From contig OZ024790.1 in NCBI GenBank assembly GCA_964017065.1, forward strand, positions 7,319,864 to 7,383,863: a stretch of DNA of 64,000 nt, read 5' to 3'. This DNA comes from Haliclona indistincta (lineage: Eukaryota; Porifera; Demospongiae; Haplosclerida; Chalinidae). The notes below the pieces were generated by a model. It saw only the letters and a program-made list of their open reading frames with translations. It was not told where the DNA came from and searched no databases. Shown here piece by piece: positions 57,980 through 64,000 of this stretch; position 1 is the first letter of the stretch; each line of letters opens with the position of its first letter. Both the position numbers and the translations under genes were made by a program.

Positions 57980-60898
57980 ACCTGTCTTGAAGTGGTGTTA
58001 CAGTGGGTAGATAAGGGTCCGTACATAAGCCGGCATTGCTCCTCCAGGGTATACATCAGACCAGGTAGAGGTGCTTGAGATGGGGGCGGAGCTACAGTTG
58101 CATTAACCTCATTGTCCAAACAACTGCTTGCATCAGATCTAACAGAAATCAATTAGCAGTCATTTGTAGACGAATTATAAAAGTATTTGAAGTATTTAAT
58201 TACCTCAGGATGCCCTGTAAGTGTCTCTTGCTGCACTCAGACCAAAGATGAGGGTTGACAGATGAGGAGAAAGAAGGAGCCATGATGTGGTATCCTGAAG
58301 TGCAGGAGTTGGGTTGGTCTCCATCGTGACGCAGGCCTAGACTGTGCCCAATTTCATGAGCGATGGTGAAGGCTGTTGACAGGCCGGTGTCTTTAGCAAC
58401 TGCACAGTTTTTCCCGGAACTGCATATACCTCCGATATTTGTGATTCCTGGAGATCATAAAAATATCATTCCCAGAACTATGCCCCAGATGTTGTTTACT
58501 GCAAGTATTGATCAATACCTGCCTTAGCGTACATTTCTAGGTATTGGTAGTTAAGTAACTATTATACTTTAATAACTGCTAACTAAATCAGGAATCAGAA
58601 CAGTCACTCTTGTAGTGACGTGTGTCGGTGAGTAGGCTGGAATGAATTAGAACTACAGTTGCCCAACATGAGTGACTGGTACTCAATTTCCACAAATTTC
58701 TATACCTCACAGTCATTCTGTAAATAGAATCCTGATTCAACCACTAATTGAACTGGTATTATTGCATTATCAATCACAGACTTCTCACTACCCAGTTATA
58801 TTGGTGCAAACTAATAATTTGTTTGCGTTGATCTAATGAATACACTTGGCGGCTGATTGGGCAGGAAATTACAGCTAATTAGGCGTCAGGACACACTCAG
58901 AACATGTGTCTTAGTGCGTAGTAAACTTGTCAGCAGTAAATTTGGCTGGTAACACAATATAGCAGTGAGACCTGGTTCAACTGATAGGCTTGTCCAGTCT
59001 GCGCGTGCATGTGGGTAATTAATTTTGTGCACTCATAATCTTTTACTGCCAACGTGACTGTCTGAGATCAGATATTATATTGCAAGATCACCGAGTGTAT
59101 AATTATACGGTGCTATACATGTGACTGCATGCAGTGTTGTACTGACCTAATATACCGCAGTTTGTCAGACTGCCTTCACAGATACTTCTTCTAGTCAGTA
59201 ATAGAGCTATGTCATGATTGGTAGATGCTAGGCCTTGCTGCTGCCATCGGCAAAATCCATCACGCAGGTAAGGAGCAACAGAAGAAGTCGGAAAACTAGC
59301 CTATTATGGAGTTTAAAATAAACTCGTAAACAGAGCACACAGAGCATGTAATGATAATGCATCGAAAGAATGGCTGGACATTTTTGGAATAGTGTATAAA
59401 TTCTTACTGGATGTGTTTCTAGGATGACCACTTTGACAAGAGCTAGTCTGATGACATCACCAGCACTTGGATCATTGAACAGATGTGACACCTGAGATGA
59501 AAACACACGCACACACCCAGTCAACTAATAAAATATTAACACTGTAACAGCCATGCACTATTGAACACCTGCACTGCTAAAATGCATAACAAGCTACAGA
59601 GTTATTACAAGCTCTAGCAGCTAAACTCAGAATGCAAATACTCTATAAACCCAAGTGCAGTCTGCAGAATTTAGACCATGTATATGATTTGTATGCAAAT
59701 TAGCAGTACTTTGAAAAGCGTATCTTACCACATTCATTAAAGTCAGTATATATGGTAGCAGCTGGTCTCTGCTGTGCCTGTCCACCATGAGTTTGTCTGC
59801 TACTACAGCGACTTCGATCGTCTTCTGGGACACGTTTTGCTGATGTCTGCGTGACCTCAGCTGACCTGTGCTCACTGTGTCTCTGTGATCACCTGCAGTG
59901 CACAAGGAAACATGATAGCTCAATGACAATGAAATTAACATTAAACATATATGGGGCTTCTCTTGTGCAGAACTCTGCACCTTTACACTAAACTTATACA
60001 AATTTCGAACTTCGATGGAAAGTTCGATGATATTTTAGTAGTCACATGTTTGGAGGTTGAATAGAAATTGATTTATCGTATACCTGTGTAACAAGTTGAG
60101 CCTTTTCTTGTCTCTGCATTGGTATGTGAGGACTTTTGACTATGTAAGCGAAGATGATGCGGTCTTTTTTCAGAGTCTCTTGCAGGTCTGTCACTGTGGG
60201 ATGGTTCTATGCTGTACACCTCTTCGGCAACATTGATCAGACCACTCTGTGGTATGAGCAAAATTATTATAAGTCAACTAACCGGAAAGAGCTTCCATCA
60301 CTACCACAATACCATAAAAATGTAATATTAAAGCGATGATTTAGACACCACTACACCCTCACCATTTAACACACCCTATTTCTGGGTAACATGATTTTAA
60401 ATAAAGAGTGGGCACATACCATTCCATTGCATGTGGTAACTGCCGCCCATCCAACCACCCCACCATCTTGTCTCTGCACCTCTCCTCTGTGCAAGCAGCC
60501 ATCGCTGATCTCCTTCACTTCCTCATTTACGCCTTCTTCTGAGTGATACTCGATCACTACATCCTGTGATACCGATACAACACCGCTGTTCGAGGTGAGA
60601 TTTAAAACCAGTCTCTCTTTGAACCCATCTATGATGAAATATCTTCTTCCGCCTGAGGCAACGTTTGATCCACTCTCCGATATCGGTGATCCTGAGCTAT
60701 CAGTTTCCATCGGATACACATGATAGTATTGATTTTTATTAGCTGTAATAGAATAAGTAATACTGCATAGTATACATCTTTATTAGAGTTACCTTGCAGT
60801 GGTGCCTGTAGAGTTGCTGGGAGAATGCCCGCGAAAATTATTCCCGCCAAAAGCACGTGGATAAGTGATGCAGTCGTTGGTAGACGAGAGATAGACAT
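54219..60898 (-). CDS. ADAMTS secreted metalloprotease, 18 exons, 1006 aa
   Basis: Exons in gene order: 60793-60898, 60420-60742, 60084-60246, 59729-59892, 59408-59491, 59147-59300, 58204-58447, 57982-58138, 57641-57751, 56852-56997, 56651-56798, 56088-56337, 55952-56032, 55730-55899, 55228-55512, 55004-55174, 54425-54566, 54219-54340; phases close throughout. Domains: signal peptide (LIHVLLAGIIFAGILPA); propeptide with DGCLHRGEV; furin site LRSRR; catalytic domain from KTIEVAVVAD with HEIGHSLGLRHD and an IMA Met-turn; disintegrin-like; first TSP1 repeat (WSEWKPWSECSLPCG); Cys-rich and spacer (VYTDVAVIPKGSRNI); three more TSP1 repeats; C-terminal PLAC domain (CCHTC near the end). The PLAC ending points to the ADAMTS6/10/17/19 or ADAMTS2/3/14 type; the subfamily is unresolved. 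The start is MSISRL (60898), because a TATA box places transcription downstream of the earlier ATG at 60967. It likely remodels sponge extracellular matrix. Confidence 0.9.
54648..54960. repeat. (ACTC)n tetranucleotide repeat in ADAMTS intron
   Basis: About 300 bases of CACT units with GACT interruptions between exons 55004-55174 and 54425-54566. Confidence 0.9.
57912..57979. repeat. (CT)n repeat at ADAMTS donor site
   Basis: CT/TTTCTCT repeat that on the gene strand continues the donor of exon 57982-58138 as GTGAGAGAGAGA. Confidence 0.85.
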
Positions 60899-60974
60899 TT
60901 TTGCTACTGTGCTAAATCCAGTGCTTGAGGCGATTCGTAAGTAAGTGTTTTGGATCAAATGAAGCAAACGAGCT

Positions 60975-60982
60975 CTTTTATA
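60975..60982 (-). promoter_or_regulatory. TATA box of the ADAMTS gene
   Basis: On the minus strand the sequence reads GGTATAAAAGAGC. Transcription about 30 bases downstream (near 60948) would exclude the ATG at 60967 and make 60898 the first ATG, which opens a good signal peptide. Confidence 0.6.
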
Positions 60983-61320
60983 CCATCTGCAGTTGTACGG
61001 CCTCGCTCGTGCGTATCCTAGCTACGCAAATTCGCGCGGAAAAGAGCGCGAAAAACAATAATAATTAATGCCTGTTATCGATACTTCCGCTCGCACAGAT
61101 CCCATTCGCAGACTTCATCAGAACTGGTGGAAAGACCACTTACTAGACGCGACATGACGTTCCTAATCATTATAATATTAAAATTCAGTTTTCCGATAAC
61201 CTTAGCACCTGCGGCATTCCAATTCAACAATGATAGTACTATTGTGAGTATACTGCAATGTCTAATATTGTACATAATTAATATTCATTATTATTGAAGC
61301 TATTCGACTATAGTGGTGGT
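60983..61320. other. Promoter-proximal intergenic stretch
   Basis: 338 bases between the ADAMTS TATA box and the stop of the next gene (also -). A GC-rich patch with several CG dinucleotides near 61002-61055 may be part of the ADAMTS promoter. No gene. Confidence 0.4.
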
Positions 61321-62957
61321 TTAGTCCTTGAACGCTTGTCGAGGTGGTCGACCGTCTTGGGGATATATTGTAAGAGGAGGAACATACGTCCCGTGACGAT
61401 ACTTGTTAAGAGCAATAGCACAGCCTAGACCAAAGGACCATATTAAACCAACGTGTAGACGCCTATCTGTGGGCAAGAGAGAGAGAGGGGGAGGGAGAGA
61501 GGGAGGGAGGGAGAGGGGGAGAGAGAGAGAGGGAGGGAGGGAGGGAGAGAGGTAGGGAGAGGACGAGAGTGGGAGGAGGGAAGAGGGAGAGAGAAGGAGG
61601 GTGGAAGTGAGTGATCGAGTAAGTAAATTAGCAATTAAAGAAGAGCCAAGAGGGTTTACGAACTATTTACATGAAAGAGATGAGATGCTATAAAGTGAAT
61701 TTTCTGTCTCGCAATATTTTTCTGTCTTCAACTGATGTTATGTCAACAGAACTGGCAGACACACAGCCCAGCACAGCCAACACACATCAAACCATTAAAA
61801 GGCGACACAAGTTGATAAGCAACAAACTGATCCTATTACACATTAATAGCTTCTCATTAGACGCATACATGTAAATGTGAGCACAAAAAAACAAACCATC
61901 GAAAGCACACACAGATGGTACTACACTACATAGTGAGAGTGGTCAGGTAACACAGTTGTAGAGTGTTTACACTGGGAAAGCTTGACCACATAAAATAAAC
62001 AGTCATTAATAACTGCCTTTGTGGGAATCTGAAACTTATAAATACAGTTATTTTGAGTCAGAGAAAAAATGAGGAGAATACAAAGATGGCTGTGGTTTGG
62101 CAATGATGGTCAGTGATGTTCCCATAGGGATTATATCATCAACAAATACTTGGAGAGCACCAGATGTGTACCAGCTGCCTCAAGCCCTCCACAATAACAG
62201 GAACATACATATTTAGGCTGTGGAATCATGTGTGCCCTGGTGGCGCAACTATGGGTTCACAACCTAGAGGACACCAGTTCGAATCTAGTGCAGGAAGGAA
62301 AAGATGACATTCTACCTCCAGCCCACCCATCTGTAAAACGGGTACCTGGCTTCGTGCATGCTGGGGTGAACAATGATCACTGACACAGTTGTGTATTTTG
62401 TAATCAGTGCTGCCATGGTCACAAGGGCCTAGCTGTGGTGGATAAGTTATTCATGCTAGGCTCCAGACGGAAGTAGCAACCATGGTATCATCCCCATCAG
62501 GAGATGGTCCATTCATTTGTGCGTGCGTGTGTGTGTGTGACTGTGTGTGTAAGTAAGGTTATTGTTGAAAGGGGCAAAGTTTGAGTTGATAAAAAATTGA
62601 GGGGTAAGAGATTTATTAAGAACAATACTTTAATACTTATGCCTAAAGAGGGGCAAAGTTTGAGTCCAAGAGGGGGTGAGTGCCTCCTTCGAATTCAACG
62701 AAACCTTGATGTGTGAGAAGCTTTTTAACATCATATAAGGCAACCAACATCTAACAAGGATATCCTATCGTACTGGTATGCACAAAGTCAACTATCCATG
62801 TGCATTGTGGTTAGTGAGACATGGTAAGGCACACTTACAAGTTATTCCAAATACAGAACCAGCAGCGAGACCACCATAGAATGCATTCATGTAGTCATCC
62901 TTGTCGCGTAAGCTGGCAGAGAGACAAGCTGCACTAGCAAATACACCTCCAGCAGCA

Positions 62958-63001
<44 letters not shown>

Positions 63002-63028
63002 AGGGAGGGAGGGAGGGAGGGAGGGAGG

Positions 63029-63096
<68 letters not shown>

Positions 63097-64000
63097 GAGA
63101 GAGAGAGAGAGTGAGAGAGAGAGAGAGGAGAGGGATGGAGAAAATAGGATTATTTTGTAAATGCGTCATTGATAATCCTACGGCAGTTTGTAAAGGTAGC
63201 AAAGGTTACATGTATGTGTAGTTGCGGTTCACTAGCAGAGAGTGGGAGAGTGAGAGAAAGGAGGTGTTAGATCGTTGTGTAAATGGAGGAGTACACGACC
63301 AGCTGATGGAGGAGTAAATAGAAAAGCTACCAGGCTCATTGATAGGATGTGTGGGTTGGTAAGGGTGGGGAGGTGAGAGATATTACTGCCCCAAATACAC
63401 ACTGGATAAAGTATTAACCAAAAACGGCATTTTCTACGTGCAGAGACGGTAAAAGAAATGGAATTTATGATTCCAACTTGTTTAGCAAAAAATGTTGTAT
63501 GTTTGCGCACAGACGCGCACACACAAACATTCTCAGCTGTTGTTGCGGCAGGAAGAGGCTGACAATATTCATTATTTGGCGCTATGCACGCTTCGATCAC
63601 ACACTTCGGCTGTCAAGTTTGCAAACACTGGGCAAGTGTGGAATTCAATGAGAAAATTGAAAATATTCCTTAAACAAACTCTGTAGTAAACTAATTAATA
63701 GTGACCACAAACAGGCAAGCAGTTATTAATGTATTTACACACATACACACGCCAACTTGATGACCACACCCTTAGAGACACGCCTACCTCCAAGAGCGGT
63801 TCTTCCTGCAATGACTCTGAGGCACCTGAAGAGCATTGGAGTGGTAGATCCAGGGATTGGGAAGAGGAAACAGCCCTCGACAGAACCAAAGATCGCGCCT
63901 GCATGACAAGGAGCGAGTTTTAAATCACCACGCCTACATTCCGTGAGCAACTCTAACGTACCAATTTTTATCCCCTTCCAGCTCCAGTTCAATGCCTTGC
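61321..64000 (-). CDS. Tim17/Tim22/Tim23-family protein, NDUFA11 (B14.7)-like, 5' end outside window
   Basis: Exons in gene order: 63962-64000 (partial), 63788-63898, 62839-62958, 61321-61466; phases agree (the last acceptor is CCACAG at 61467). Small helices rich in Gly/Ala, GRTALGAAAGGVFASAACLSASLR then DDYMNAFYGGLAAGS, match the Tim17-like fold, and the spacing RDK-DDYMNAFYGG resembles the REKPDDPLNYFLGG-type block of the mitochondrial complex I subunit NDUFA11. The C-terminus (VPPLTIYPQDGRPPRQAFKD) is a soluble tail I do not recognise. A role in the inner mitochondrial membrane is likely; NDUFA11 is my best guess, with another Tim17-family member as alternative. Confidence 0.6.
61470..61605. 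repeat. GA/GGGA microsatellite next to last-exon acceptor
   Basis: GA/GGGA repeat immediately upstream (gene strand) of the last-exon acceptor of the Tim17-like gene. Confidence 0.9.
62231..62530 (+). mobile_element. tRNA-derived SINE
   Basis: The 5' part looks like a tRNA gene with an A box (TGGCGCAACTATGG, 62241-62254) and a B box (AGTTCGAATCT, 62276-62286) at usual spacing, followed by an unrelated body. It lacks tRNA folding arms and a proper acceptor stem, so it is not a functional tRNA. Lies in the intron between exons 62839-62958 and 61321-61466. Confidence 0.6.
62959..63129. repeat. GA/GGGA microsatellite at exon acceptor of the Tim17-like gene
   Basis: GA repeat with a (GGGA)n core starting at the acceptor of exon 62839-62958, the same arrangement as in LMBRD2 and MFSD14 introns. 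Confidence 0.9.

Noticed and set aside
60899..60967. Upstream ATG (60967) adding 23 residues to the ADAMTS protein
   Set aside because: The TATA box at 60975-60982 would start transcription downstream of this ATG, and the next ATG gives a better signal peptide.
62231..62300. tRNA gene
   Set aside because: A and B boxes are present, but the acceptor and anticodon stems do not pair and the body continues into unrelated sequence; better explained as a SINE.

Overview
The window is animal nuclear DNA. Intron-containing genes with canonical GT/AG sites encode metazoan proteins (an ADAMTS protease, GIPC, an EXTL2-type GT64 enzyme, LMBRD2, MFSD14 and a Tim17/NDUFA11-like protein). Short introns (down to 56 bp), many small foldback transposons and a large family of SNTX/FN3/AIG1-GTPase genes suggest a non-bilaterian animal, most likely a demosponge such as Amphimedon; the species call is inference. 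A 200-base N gap lies at 47522-47721.

Bases 1 to about 47300 are a tandem segmental duplication. Each unit has (+) one or two genes of a multidomain family with a stonustoxin-like (SNTX, MACPF-related) head, a ladder of fibronectin type III (FN3) domains, an AIG1-type GTPase and, in some copies, a coiled-coil/Cys-His tail. It then has (-) 3' exons of LMBRD2 and (-) exons of MFSD14. MFSD14 exon 1 sits head-to-head with the next unit's + strand gene. Two unit types alternate: A (starts at 114 and 24943; a short death-fold-like/FN3/coiled-coil gene precedes the long gene) and B (starts at 14391 and 34968; long gene only). This makes a higher-order (A-B)x2 array; the window opens in MFSD14 exon 1 of the preceding unit.

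The copies are in different states. The long genes at 2762-8443 (1893 aa, 9 FN3, one GTPase) and 35380-41661 (2093 aa, 9 FN3, two GTPases) are open single-exon coding regions, apparently with two small 5'-UTR introns. The copy at 14780-20791 is broken by a 438-bp transposon and several frameshifts. The copy at 27535-30916 has lost eight FN3 domains, carries altered GTPase motifs and is frameshifted in its Cys-His tail. The LMBRD2 and MFSD14 copies are all partial, and most breakpoints lie in or beside GA or TGAG microsatellites.

From 47722 on the sequence is single-copy: GIPC (+, 5' end in the gap), an EXTL2-type glycosyltransferase (+, 4 exons, 330 aa), an ADAMTS protease (-, 18 exons, 1006 aa, TATA promoter) and the 3' part of a Tim17/NDUFA11-like gene (-) running off the right edge.

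Transposon content is mostly non-autonomous: a TTAA-flanked piggyBac-like MITE (two copies), a TA-flanked MITE, a 9-bp-TSD foldback, two related foldbacks with 7-bp TSDs, a TTA-flanked MITE and a tRNA-headed SINE. Several can be checked against an empty site in a paralogous unit.

The long proteins could work as GTP-regulated membrane-acting or defence proteins, with the short death-fold protein as a partner sharing the same tail module. That is inference from domain content only.
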